A stretch of DNA of 64,000 nt, from positions 43,826-107,825 of the forward strand of contig JAFXGK010000003.1 in the NCBI GenBank assembly GCA_017513245.1, given 5' to 3'. Numbering within the stretch: the stretch's first letter is position 1; each line of letters starts with the position of its first letter. Shown here piece after piece: positions 18,623-26,567 of the stretch. The position numbers and the translations under genes are program-made. The notes under the pieces were generated by a model. The model saw nothing but the letters and a program-made list of their open reading frames with translations. It was not told the origin of the DNA and did not search any database. The stretch is from Clostridia bacterium (lineage in GTDB: Bacteria > Bacillota > Clostridia > Oscillospirales > Acutalibacteraceae).

Positions 18623-18662
18623 TACGAAATTGAGACACTTTTGATACGGAATTAAGACGGTT
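18619..18662. repeat. Two tandem 22-bp direct repeats upstream of the transfer promoter
   Basis: TTGATACGAAATTGAGACAC followed by TT, then TTGATACGGAATTAAGACGG followed by TT; 18 of 22 bases identical. The exact 22-bp pitch (two helical turns) and the position six bases before the -35 at 18669 suit an activator or operator site. Confidence 0.65.
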
Positions 18663-18668
18663 TTGACA

Positions 18669-18697
18669 TTGATGTGATAATAGCAATGTGGTAAAAT
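18669..18697 (+). promoter_or_regulatory. Probable promoter of the conjugation operon
   Basis: TTGATG at 18669-18674, 17-base spacer ending TGTGG, TAAAAT at 18692-18697. It drives a ~130-base leader ahead of the pilin gene. Confidence 0.6.
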
Positions 18698-18737
18698 GGT
18701 ATTGCTCAAAACTGTATAGTGCCGCAGGGCAAGATTG

Positions 18738-18768
18738 ACACCATTCGTTTTTCGATGGTGTTTTTTTG
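18738..18768 (+). terminator. Leader terminator/attenuator before pilin gene
   Basis: ACACCATTCG, loop TTTTT, CGATGGTGT (one bulge), then TTTTTTT. It lies between the promoter at 18669 and the pilin start at 18836, so transcripts must read through it: an attenuation point. Flanking GTGCC (18719) and GGCAC (18770) could pair around it. Confidence 0.7.
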
Positions 18769-18835
18769 TTGGCACAAACAACTCGGAGCCGTCCATTTTA
18801 GGGCGGCTTACTATTTTCTATCAAGGAGGTACACA

Positions 18836-19231
18836 GTGAAAAAGCAACTTAAAATCACAACGCCGAAGCCAAAGCCTAAAAAAGAACGCCGCCATATTGA
18901 TTGGGGGCGTTATCTGTTTATGGGTTTTTTGTGCGTAACAATGATGGCAGGCACCACGATGCAGGTATTCGCAGCACCGACCATCTGGGAAAAAGCCACG
19001 GAGATTATGAAGGATGTATATAACCAAATCCTTTTGATTTCGACCATTGCCGCCGTTGTTACCGCGTCGGTCGCCTTGCTTATGATGAACTTCTCCAAAA
19101 CGGATAAAACCGTAACGGAATCCCGTGCTTGGCTGAAAAGAATCATCATTACGTGGGCGATTCTCAACGGTCTCGGCTTCATCATGGCCTATATCACTCC
19201 CTTCTTCTCTGACGGTAAGTGGACCGGCTGA
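18836..19231 (+). CDS. VirB2/TrbC-like conjugal pilin or membrane protein
   Basis: 131 residues from the GTG at 18836, set by AAGGAGG seven bases upstream; the frame is open further upstream but without a ribosome site. Basic N-terminus (KKQLKITTPKPKPKKERR), then a signal-like helix ending VFAAP (~residues 27-45). Two further membrane helices follow (LISTIAAVVTASVALLMMNF and RIIITWAILNGLGFIMAYI). This layout matches VirB2/TrbC-type proteins (also called Maff2 family in clostridial conjugative elements). It is the first gene of the transfer operon. Its TGA overlaps the GATAA duplicated by the inserted Tn7-like transposon, so the coding sequence itself is intact. Confidence 0.7.
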   Translation: MKKQLKITTPKPKPKKERRHIDWGRYLFMGFLCVTMMAGTTMQVFAAPTIWEKATEIMKDVYNQILLISTIAAVVTASVALLMMNFSKTDKTVTESRAWLKRIIITWAILNGLGFIMAYITPFFSDGKWTG

Positions 19232-19234
19232 TAA
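19230..19234. repeat. Target-site duplication, left copy (GATAA)
   Basis: GATAA directly before the TGT end of the transposon; the same five bases follow the ACA end at 25813-25817. Five-bp duplications are the hallmark of Tn7-type transposition. Confidence 0.93.
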
Positions 19235-19327
19235 TGTTAAATGACAATTAAGTGCTTTACTATTACAATTAAGTTTTATAATTACAAATAAGTTGTTTAA
19301 AAAGTGTTGAAAAATTACAATTATGTT
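19235..19327. repeat. Transposon end with four TnsB-type sites (tnsA side)
   Basis: TGT terminus, then direct copies of a TTACAATTAAGTT motif: TGACAATTAAGTG at 19242, TTACAATTAAGTT at 19263, TTACAAATAAGTT at 19282, TTACAATTATGTT at 19315. The first starts seven bases from the tip, exactly as at the other end. Four closely spaced sites on the tnsA side mirror the Tn7 right end. Confidence 0.88.
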
Positions 19328-19334
19328 GTATAAT
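19307..19334 (+). promoter_or_regulatory. tns operon promoter overlapping a TnsB site
   Basis: TTGAAA at 19307-19312, 16-base spacer, TATAAT at 19329-19334. The spacer contains the fourth TnsB-type repeat (19315-19327), so TnsB bound there would block RNA polymerase. Confidence 0.7.
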
Positions 19335-19353
19335 TATAAAGGGTGATGTTGTA

Positions 19354-20106
19354 ATGGCTAAACACTTGCGACAATGGAATCATGCTAAATATGAACAATA
19401 TTTAAGTATGGGCAGAGGTTTCGGTGAAGGTAAAAACTATACTCCATGGATTTTAGTACAGGATTTTTCTTCACAAGGAACAGTATCAAGAGTCTCGGGG
19501 TACAAAACTGGTCGAGTTCATCATTTTTTATCGAAAAACGAATTGAATTATTTCTATATTTTAGAATGGTCAGATAAGGTTATTGATATTAGGGAGCAAT
19601 TCCCTATGATTAATGTTGAATTAGCTATGGATATTGCCAAAAAAGCAGGTATCAAATATCCATGTGATAGAAAAAGCGGATTTCCGTATGTGCTTACTTG
19701 TGATTTTATGATAACTACCACAGACGGATTAAAAGCTCGTACAATAAAGAGTTCACAGGAATTAACCAATAAGCGAACATTAGAGAAATTGGAAATTGAA
19801 AGACGTTATTGGGAAACAATTGGTATAGATTGGGCTATAGTAACCGAAAATGAAATATCGGTGAAAAAAGCAAAATTTATAGAGTGGATATATGATGCTA
19901 ATCAGCTACCTGCTCATTTAAAAGAAGAAAGAATTATAAATTCTGTGATTGAAAATTGTGATAATACTTCAATACATAAAGTTGCTTTGGAAACGGACAA
20001 GCGGTTTGGTTTGGTAGCCGGAAGCGGAATGCGTATAATTAAATACCTTTTGCTCAATAAATTAGTCAATTATGATTATGAAAATTATTGCATAGGAATC
20101 AATTAG
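19354..20106 (+). CDS. tnsA: TnsA-like transposon endonuclease
   Basis: 250 residues (Tn7 TnsA is 273). A restriction-enzyme-like nuclease that cuts the 5' ends of the element so that it leaves by cut-and-paste. The PD-(D/E)XK pattern is visible: E63 in LSKNEL, D117 in VLTCDF, K132 in ARTIKSS; E63 and K132 fall at the same numbers as the Tn7 catalytic residues. A C-terminal helix-turn-helix-like part follows (residues ~165-250), the region that in Tn7 TnsA meets TnsC. Ribosome site is weak (AAGGGTG). First gene after the end repeats, on the promoter at 19307. Confidence 0.9.
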   Translation: MAKHLRQWNHAKYEQYLSMGRGFGEGKNYTPWILVQDFSSQGTVSRVSGYKTGRVHHFLSKNELNYFYILEWSDKVIDIREQFPMINVELAMDIAKKAGIKYPCDRKSGFPYVLTCDFMITTTDGLKARTIKSSQELTNKRTLEKLEIERRYWETIGIDWAIVTENEISVKKAKFIEWIYDANQLPAHLKEERIINSVIENCDNTSIHKVALETDKRFGLVAGSGMRIIKYLLLNKLVNYDYENYCIGIN

Positions 20107-20117
20107 GAGAAATCGAA

Positions 20118-22235
20118 ATGTTTAATTGTAATGATGTATTTGAAGACTTGTATGAGCATAAAAAATTCCGCATTCTATGGCTAAAAAACAATGATATAAT
20201 TTATGTAATTGAATTGGAAAATGATGATTTGCCTATCGCTATTCAGTATGATGAATTACAAAAAAAGATAGATAATGGTGATGTAAGAGCTATTGAAGAT
20301 ACATGGAGCATACAAGCGTTTCAAGAGGAATTGATTTCAAATAAAGATAAGCAATTTCGCGATAATATTTGGCAATATATCAGAGACCTTGTAGAAAATG
20401 AGCCTGATGTTTATGACAGAAGCCAACGCAGTCAGTTGATGGAAAAAGTCATTGCAAAATATAATATTACAAAAATGACTTTATATAAGCAGCTAAAAAA
20501 ATATTGGAAAGGCGGCAAAACAAAAAATGCTTTTCTTCCCAATTATAAAAATTGCGGTGCAAAAGGTACTAAACGTTGTTCTGTTAACAGCAAAATAGGT
20601 CGTCCGTCAAAATATGGCTCCGGCAGTGCAAGAAATGTTGATGATGAAATTAAAATCATTTTTGAAAAAGCAATAAAAAAGTATTATCATAACAGAAACG
20701 AATATCCACTAAGTACAGTTTATGAGCTGATGCTAAAAGATAATTTCACTACACCCATTGAGCAAACGGACGGAAATATTAAATACGAGCTTTTTGATGA
20801 AAGTGAAATACCTACATTAAGACAGTTTAGATATTGGTATTCCAAAACATACAGCACGGAAGAAAAATTGTCTTCTCGCAAAGGTCAAAAGCAATATGAC
20901 TTAAATCACAGAGCAATTCTTGGTAAGTCTGATACAGGAATTCAAGGACCGGGAGCACAATATCAAATTGATGCTACGGTGGGAGATATATATTTAGTAT
21001 CACAGTTTAACCGTGCCAATATCATAGGAAGACCGGTAATATACTTTGTTATTGATACTTTCAGCAGAATGATTGCAGGTATGTATGTAGGCTTAGAGGG
21101 ACCATCGTGGACGGGTGCAATGATGGCACTTGCAAACGCTGCTTCAGATAAAGTTGCATACTGTGCAGAATACGGTATTGAAATTTCAGAGGAAGAATGG
21201 CCTTGTAAACATATTCCAAATACAATATTAGCAGACCGTGGCGAAATGGAGAGCAAATCCGTTGAAACACTTATAAACACGCTGAATATCCGTGTAGATA
21301 ATGCCCCCGCATACCGTGCGGATATGAAAGGAATTGTTGAACAGCTATTCCATACGGTTAATACAAAAACCACAATGCTTTTACCGGGACATGTAAAACC
21401 TGATATGTCAAAGCGCGGCGGAAAAGATTACCGCTTGGATGCCAAACTTGATATAAGACAGTTTACCAAAGTAATGATTCATTGCGTTTTAAACCATAAT
21501 AAAGACCATTATCTTGAAGGATATGACAGAAAAGAGCGTATGATAGCAGATGATGTTAAACCCATTCCGCTTGAATTGTGGAATTGGGGTATCGCCAACT
21601 GTTCAGGACTTCTTCGGACTGTACCTGAAGATACGATTAAATTATGCCTTATGCCAACAGATAAAGCTCGTGTAACTGAAAAAGGAATCAAATACAAAAA
21701 CTTGTATTATATTTCTGAAAGAACAATTACCGAGGGATGGTTCGAAAAGGCAAGGGCAAAAGGAAGCTATAAAGTAGATATTTCTTACGATCCGCGAGAT
21801 ATGAGTAATATATATGTCAGGAATATAGATGATTTATTTTTTGATAAGTGTTATTTGTCTGATTGGGAAGAAAAATGGAAAAACAAATCTTTTGATGAAG
21901 TTATATATCAGCAGGCAAATGAAAAATATCTTATAAGTCAGGCAAGACAGAAAGAATTGCAGTCTCGTGTTGATTTGAATGCGGAAATAGATAAAATTGT
22001 GAGTGAAGCAGAAAATCAGGCTAAACAAACAATTTTACCACAGTCAAAGCAAGCGAGAGTATCGAGCATTCGTGAAAATCGTGCAGTTGAAAGAGCAACA
22101 CTTAGGGATAAGGAAAAATTTGTTTTAGGTAAGGAAGAAACAGAAAATAATCAACTAAAACCCGAAGCAGAAAGAAAAATACACCCTATGACTGCTTTAA
22201 TCAAAAAAATGGCAGAGGAAGAAAACGATGAATAA
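20118..22235 (+). CDS. tnsB: TnsB-like DDE transposase
   Basis: 705 residues from the ATG at 20118 (TAGGAG upstream). It binds the end repeats and joins the 3' ends to target DNA. The integrase core has D285 (QIDATVG), D373 (LADRGEME) and E408 (KGIVEQLF). The spacings of 88 and 35 residues are the same as D273, D361 and E396 of Tn7 TnsB. N-terminal helix-turn-helix units (residues ~60-200, with KYNITKMTLYKQLKKYWKGG) bind DNA. A Mu/TnsB-type C-terminal beta-barrel follows, then a charged coiled tail (~590-705), likely the TnsC contact. Confidence 0.95.
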   Translation: MFNCNDVFEDLYEHKKFRILWLKNNDIIYVIELENDDLPIAIQYDELQKKIDNGDVRAIEDTWSIQAFQEELISNKDKQFRDNIWQYIRDLVENEPDVYDRSQRSQLMEKVIAKYNITKMTLYKQLKKYWKGGKTKNAFLPNYKNCGAKGTKRCSVNSKIGRPSKYGSGSARNVDDEIKIIFEKAIKKYYHNRNEYPLSTVYELMLKDNFTTPIEQTDGNIKYELFDESEIPTLRQFRYWYSKTYSTEEKLSSRKGQKQYDLNHRAILGKSDTGIQGPGAQYQIDATVGDIYLVSQFNRANIIGRPVIYFVIDTFSRMIAGMYVGLEGPSWTGAMMALANAASDKVAYCAEYGIEISEEEWPCKHIPNTILADRGEMESKSVETLINTLNIRVDNAPAYRADMKGIVEQLFHTVNTKTTMLLPGHVKPDMSKRGGKDYRLDAKLDIRQFTKVMIHCVLNHNKDHYLEGYDRKERMIADDVKPIPLELWNWGIANCSGLLRTVPEDTIKLCLMPTDKARVTEKGIKYKNLYYISERTITEGWFEKARAKGSYKVDISYDPRDMSNIYVRNIDDLFFDKCYLSDWEEKWKNKSFDEVIYQQANEKYLISQARQKELQSRVDLNAEIDKIVSEAENQAKQTILPQSKQARVSSIRENRAVERATLRDKEKFVLGKEETENNQLKPEAERKIHPMTALIKKMAEEENDE

Positions 22236-23787
22236 CGTTGTTTATGAGGCGGAATACACTCCGCAGGTGATTGAAGATTACCGTGACAATCCGTTTATTG
22301 AGGCTTTACCGCCAATCGTATCGTCAGCAACAGAAGCAGTAAAAATGCTTTCTGTTAAACCGCCGTATGATGAAAGTGAGCGTGAACTGGATACTTATTA
22401 CAGGCTGCATTGCACAATGCGATTGTCAAGATATTTTCAGCCATTATATACTCATTTGGATATTGAACAACGTATTTCAAGAAGTATAAGACAGGGCTAT
22501 GTTAATAGAAATCCTATGTCCCCTGCATATATCGAAAGAATACGAAAATGCAATGAAGCTGCAAAAAACAAGACTTTTGATAAAACAGATTTCCGCAGTG
22601 TTCGTTCAACAGCAATGGGATTTACAATGATAGGAATGTCAGGCGTGGGAAAAACAACCGCAGTTGAACGAGTATTATCTCACTATCCTCAATGTATTAC
22701 GCATACCAACTATAAAGATAATCCATTTTATATTAAACAAGTTGTTTGGATGAAACTGGATTGTCCGTATGACGGTTCAATTAAAGGCTTATGCCTGAGT
22801 TTTTTCAATGAGCTTGACAGAATACTTGATACCAATTATTCAGATATCTTTATTGCATCAAGATACACAGTTGATACTATGCTGATTAAAATGTCGCATT
22901 TGGCAAGCACTCACGGATTAGGATTGTTGGTTATAGATGAGATACAGCATTTAAGCCAAGCTAAAAGCGGAGGCTCTGAAAAAATGCTGAACTTCTTTGT
23001 AACACTTGTAAACACTATTGGCGTTCCGGTTGTTTTAATAGGCACATCAAAAGCACTCCCGATTTTGCAAAGTGAATTCAGACAAGCACGGCGCGGAAGC
23101 GGACAGGGCGACTTGATATGGGAGCATCTTAAAAATGATGAATCTTGGGAAATAATGCTCAGTACAATGTGGAAATACCAGTGGACTAAAGAAAAAAGTC
23201 CGCTTACGGATGAAATTAAAAACGTTCTGTATGAAGAAACACAGGGTATTATTGATTTAGCAGTAAAATTGTATGCGATTTCACAGTTAAAGGCTATCTG
23301 TGACGGCACAGAAAAAATAACCGCCGATATTATAAAGGAAAGTGCTGCTGAAAGTCTTAGACTTGTAAAACCAATGATTGCTGCATTGCGTTCAGGCAAT
23401 CCTAAAGAAATAATCAAGTATGAGGATATTCGTCCGATAAATATCGAAGAACACATGAGTAAGTATATCGGAAAAATATCAATGCCTCAGGTTTCTGTGA
23501 ATCAGAACACCTTAGAGGAGCAAGCAATTCTTAAACTGGTCGATTTAGGCATAAATGCAAAAGAGGCACAGGTTTATATTAAAAGGGTTATTCAGAGTAA
23601 AAAAGAAGGAAGTGATGTAAACACCATTGTTCAGCGTGCTTTAAAAATGTTATATGGTGCTGAAACGGTAGAGACCGATTCTATACCGAATTATGCAGAT
23701 AACGATCTGAGAAAAGCCGCTGAAAATGATTCTTATGAGTTTTTAAAAAGCACAGGAGCTATAGTCGGAGATAAAGATGAGTGGTAA
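22228..23787 (+). CDS. tnsC: TnsC-like AAA+ transposition regulator
   Basis: 519 residues (Tn7 TnsC 555). AAA+ ATPase that links target selection by TnsD/TniQ to the TnsAB transposase and gives target immunity. Walker A GMSGVGKTT (residues 136-144, K142), Walker B LLVIDEIQHLS (D237, E238), sensor 1 VVLIGTSKA. N-terminal extension of ~130 residues and a C-terminal ~120-residue tail beyond the AAA+ fold fit the Tn7-type (long) TnsC rather than the short TnsC of CRISPR-associated elements. It overlaps tnsB by eight bases and tniQ by eleven, so translation is coupled. Confidence 0.93.
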   Translation: MNNVVYEAEYTPQVIEDYRDNPFIEALPPIVSSATEAVKMLSVKPPYDESERELDTYYRLHCTMRLSRYFQPLYTHLDIEQRISRSIRQGYVNRNPMSPAYIERIRKCNEAAKNKTFDKTDFRSVRSTAMGFTMIGMSGVGKTTAVERVLSHYPQCITHTNYKDNPFYIKQVVWMKLDCPYDGSIKGLCLSFFNELDRILDTNYSDIFIASRYTVDTMLIKMSHLASTHGLGLLVIDEIQHLSQAKSGGSEKMLNFFVTLVNTIGVPVVLIGTSKALPILQSEFRQARRGSGQGDLIWEHLKNDESWEIMLSTMWKYQWTKEKSPLTDEIKNVLYEETQGIIDLAVKLYAISQLKAICDGTEKITADIIKESAAESLRLVKPMIAALRSGNPKEIIKYEDIRPINIEEHMSKYIGKISMPQVSVNQNTLEEQAILKLVDLGINAKEAQVYIKRVIQSKKEGSDVNTIVQRALKMLYGAETVETDSIPNYADNDLRKAAENDSYEFLKSTGAIVGDKDEW

Positions 23788-25690
23788 AATACCGTTTTTT
23801 CCTACACCGTATCCCGATGAAACTTTTTATAGTGTGATTTGCAGATATGATTTAATTAAAGGGCGAAACTCTTTTCGTGGAACAAGCGAAGAACTGTTTG
23901 GTGTTCGCATTAACTTAAATGCAGATATACCGCATCGTATTGGCTTACTTGTAAAGCATCTTCCGAAGAAAACAGGATTAACGGCAGAAATATTAATACA
24001 AAAAACAACACTATTTCCGTATTATAAACCGTTTATTTCAGAAGAACGAGAGACTGTATTCAGAAAATATATGACAGCTGACACAGAAAACCGTGAAACT
24101 GAGTTTTTCTCGTTGGGAATTGGCAAACTTCGTCATACTAAAAATACGCACATAAAGTTTTGTAAGGAATGTTGGGAAGAAGATATAAAAAAATACGGGG
24201 AACCGTATTGGCATAGGATTCATCAAGTGCCGGGCGTAATTGTATGCCCGACTCACGGAAGCATATTAATGAATTCACCGTTTTATCTGGGTCAAACTGC
24301 TCATGATTTACTTGTGGCGGATATTGGTTTATTATCCGATAGTTTTAGATGCGCAAAAATATCTTTGGAATTAATTGAAAAATTCAAGTCGTTTTCAAAA
24401 AACTGTGAGTGGTTAATTAATAACTCTCATAGGTTTAAAAATAATGATTTTTTAAATCAAAGATATGATTTATGGCTTAGGTATAAAGGATTTCGCACTT
24501 ATTCGGGAAGAACGTGGCATAAAGATTTATATACAGCAATAATTGATTTTTATGGAATGGATTTTTTAAAAGAAATACAAGCATACGATGAAATTTATCC
24601 TGTATGGTTACAACGCATTATGTTTTATCCTGATAAAATGCAACATCCTATGTATCATATACTGCTGATTTGTTTTCTTGCAGGAAGCACACAAAACTTT
24701 TTTGAAGGATATTGCCCTGAAACCTTGCCCTATGGCAAGGGCCCTTGGCCGTGTCGCAACAAGGTTTGTGAATATCATTTAAAGGATGTTATTGAAAATA
24801 TTGATATAAAGTATGATAAAAGCTTCTGCAGAGCAGTTTTTAAGTGTCCGTATTGCGGACTTACATATAGAAGAAAGAAGCCTGTATTAAAAGAAAAGCA
24901 ATATGATGATATAGTTTATATATCTGATTATGGATGGCTTTGGAAAGCAAAATTGAAAGAATATATTACAGAAAGAAAATTAACACCTCGTCAAACTTGC
25001 AGACTGCTGGGGTGTGATTTTTATACTGTAGATAAATATGCAGTTGAGTTGGGACTATGGGCTAAAGGTGATTTAACAACCTATAAAAAGAAAATCAAGA
25101 AAAAAACTCAAATTTTACAGGCACAAACAGAAGTCTTACAAAAAGACGATTACAGGAAAAAGTGGATTGAGTTAATAAAATCCCATCCGGAAGCAAGTAG
25201 AAGCACGCTATATAATCTTGATTATAGAACTTCTCTTTGGTTACAAAAAAACGATAGAATTTGGTATGAAGAAAACTCACCTACAGCAACATACGGCTCA
25301 ATAAATTGGAAAGTGAAAGATAAAGAGTATTTAAAAAATGTTATGGACGCAATTAGCATTTTGAAGGAAGAAACAGGCAAACCTAAATTAATTTCTTTGA
25401 AAAAGGTAGCAAGCATAACCGGATTGAATATTCTCCAATCTAAAAAAGCGAAAGAAAAAATACCGCTTACAATGGCATATTTATCACAAAATATAGAAAC
25501 CGAGAATGAATGGCGAAAAAGAAAAATCAAATGGGCAGTAAAAGAATTATTAAATGAGGGAGGTGCTATTAGTGTAGCAAAAATACTTATTAAATCATCA
25601 ATTTCAAGAGAGCAATTCACTTCGTTAAAGGAGTATGCACAAGTTTGTATCGACGAGGCAACTATGAAAAAATTGAATATGTTGAATTAA
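23777..25690 (+). CDS. tniQ: TniQ/TnsD-family target-selection protein
   Basis: 637 residues, long like TnsD (508 in Tn7) and unlike the ~300-400-residue TniQ of CRISPR-associated elements. The N-terminal TniQ domain starts FFPTPYPDETFYSVICRYDL. The first zinc knuckle is CKECWEEDIKKYGEPYWHR with VPGVIVCPTHG (~residues 130-165). A second zinc finger, CRNKVCEYH...FKCPYCGLTYRR, lies at ~330-375. The C-terminal half has repeated helix-turn-helix units with the pattern GWLWKAKL and RLLGCDFYTVDKYAVELGLW, as in TnsD. Such proteins bind a fixed DNA site and recruit TnsC, so this element should be site-directed. Last gene before a terminator. Confidence 0.92.
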   Translation: MSGKIPFFPTPYPDETFYSVICRYDLIKGRNSFRGTSEELFGVRINLNADIPHRIGLLVKHLPKKTGLTAEILIQKTTLFPYYKPFISEERETVFRKYMTADTENRETEFFSLGIGKLRHTKNTHIKFCKECWEEDIKKYGEPYWHRIHQVPGVIVCPTHGSILMNSPFYLGQTAHDLLVADIGLLSDSFRCAKISLELIEKFKSFSKNCEWLINNSHRFKNNDFLNQRYDLWLRYKGFRTYSGRTWHKDLYTAIIDFYGMDFLKEIQAYDEIYPVWLQRIMFYPDKMQHPMYHILLICFLAGSTQNFFEGYCPETLPYGKGPWPCRNKVCEYHLKDVIENIDIKYDKSFCRAVFKCPYCGLTYRRKKPVLKEKQYDDIVYISDYGWLWKAKLKEYITERKLTPRQTCRLLGCDFYTVDKYAVELGLWAKGDLTTYKKKIKKKTQILQAQTEVLQKDDYRKKWIELIKSHPEASRSTLYNLDYRTSLWLQKNDRIWYEENSPTATYGSINWKVKDKEYLKNVMDAISILKEETGKPKLISLKKVASITGLNILQSKKAKEKIPLTMAYLSQNIETENEWRKRKIKWAVKELLNEGGAISVAKILIKSSISREQFTSLKEYAQVCIDEATMKKLNMLN

Positions 25691-25718
25691 GCAATCAACA
25701 GTTTGTTGGTTGCTTTTT
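25689..25718 (+). terminator. Terminator of the tns operon
   Basis: AAGCAATCAACA pairs with TGTTGGTTGCTT (one mismatch) around GTT, followed by TTTT. It also blocks read-through from the ICE transfer promoter into virB6. Confidence 0.85.
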
Positions 25719-25730
25719 TGATGGAAAGGA

Positions 25731-25759
25731 TTGATGAAAACAAATAATGAAATTATACA
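25731..25759 (+). promoter_or_regulatory. Candidate outward promoter in the transposon right end
   Basis: TTGATG at 25731-25736, 17-base spacer, TATACA at 25754-25759, pointing out of the element toward virB6. Its -10 touches the first right-end TnsB site at 25759. Confidence 0.45.
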
Positions 25760-25812
25760 ACTTAATTGTAATTTCACACAACAAAAGTAAAGAACTTAAT
25801 TGTAAAGGAACA
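25759..25812. repeat. Transposon end with two TnsB-type sites (tniQ side)
   Basis: AACTTAATTGTAA at 25759-25771 and 25793-25805, exact reverse complements of the left-end consensus TTACAATTAAGTT. The outer one ends seven bases from the ACA tip at 25810-25812. Confidence 0.9.
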
Positions 25813-25817
25813 GATAA
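25813..25817. repeat. Target-site duplication, right copy (GATAA)
   Basis: Same five bases as at 19230-19234. Removing the transposon and one copy restores a 33-base pilin-virB6 spacer with an intact AAAGGAG. Confidence 0.93.
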
Positions 25818-25847
25818 AAGCCGCAGACGTAGAAAGGAGCTGATGCA

Positions 25848-26558
25848 GTGGGCATTCTTGACGGCATTGTAGAGTGGATTGCCGAACAGGTAATGAACGG
25901 ATTGAACCTAATCAACACATCAGTTTTGGGCGCACTTGGCTGTAATATGAACACCTTTGAGAGATATTTCCCGGCAGCAAAAACAATGTATAGCATTTTT
26001 GTTGCTCTTGCTATCGGTCTTATTCTCTTGAACTGGATATGGCAGCTTTTCAAGAATTACGGGCTATCTGCCGGCATTGAAGCTGAAGATCCCGTAAAAC
26101 TCTCAATTCGTTCGGTAATATTCATCCTACTGGCATACTTTGCAGATGAAATAGTCAACATGATTTTGAAAATCGGAGGAACTCCCTATAACTGGATTCT
26201 CAACTCAGAGTTACCGCCGCTTGACTTTGCCAATTTTAATTCGGTTATTTTAACGATACTTGGCGTGTGTGCAAGCGGAACGGTGTCGCTGATCGCCTTG
26301 ATACTCATTCTTATCCTGGCTTGGAACTATATCAAACTGCTGTTTGAAGCTGCAGAACGGTATGTTTTGCTTGGTGTGCTTGTTTACACGGCTCCCGTTG
26401 CCTTTGCGATGGGCGCTTCTCAAACAACCTCCAACATATTTAAAAGCTGGTGCAGAATGTTTGGCGGTCAAGTGTTCTTACTTTTAATGAACGCTTGGTG
26501 CTTGAGATTGTTTACCAGTATGGTCGGACAATTCCTCTCAAATCCCTTGGCTTTATAA
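25848..26558 (+). CDS. VirB6/TrbL-like conjugal transfer membrane protein
   Basis: 236 residues from a GTG behind AAAGGAG. An amphipathic N-terminal segment (MGILDGIVEWIAEQVMNGLN) is followed by five to six membrane helices, including LFVALAIGLILLNWIW, SVIFILLAYFADEIVNMI, ILGVCASGTVSLIALILILILAW and YVLLGVLVYTAPVAFAMG. The last one with the following GASQTTSNIFKSWCRMFGGQVFLLLMNAWCLR is typical of the VirB6-like channel proteins of Gram-positive conjugative elements. It would form the inner-membrane pore of the secretion system. It directly follows the transposon insertion. Confidence 0.78.
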   Translation: MGILDGIVEWIAEQVMNGLNLINTSVLGALGCNMNTFERYFPAAKTMYSIFVALAIGLILLNWIWQLFKNYGLSAGIEAEDPVKLSIRSVIFILLAYFADEIVNMILKIGGTPYNWILNSELPPLDFANFNSVILTILGVCASGTVSLIALILILILAWNYIKLLFEAAERYVLLGVLVYTAPVAFAMGASQTTSNIFKSWCRMFGGQVFLLLMNAWCLRLFTSMVGQFLSNPLAL

Positions 26559-26567
26559 GGAGGAACG

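Larger units (their letters stand above)
19235..25812. mobile_element. Complete Tn7-like transposon, cargo-less (tnsA-tnsB-tnsC-tniQ/tnsD)
   Basis: 6578 bp bounded by TGTTAAATGACAATTAAG and its inverted partner CTTAATTGTAAAGGAACA, with a GATAA 5-bp duplication outside. All four genes run in the same direction with tnsA next to the left end. No other gene fits between the ends, no Cas gene or CRISPR array is present, and there is no tnsE. The interior is clearly more AT-rich than the ICE around it, a sign of separate origin. It sits between the pilin and virB6-like genes of the ICE. Confidence 0.95.

Noticed and set aside
19235-25812. CRISPR-associated transposon
   Set aside because: No Cas12k, Cascade or CRISPR array inside the ends; TniQ is long and TnsD-like, and TnsA is present.
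19235-25812. Tn5053/Tn552-type (TniABQ) transposon
   Set aside because: A TnsA endonuclease is present, the TnsC is long, and the end repeats and TnsB spacing match Tn7.
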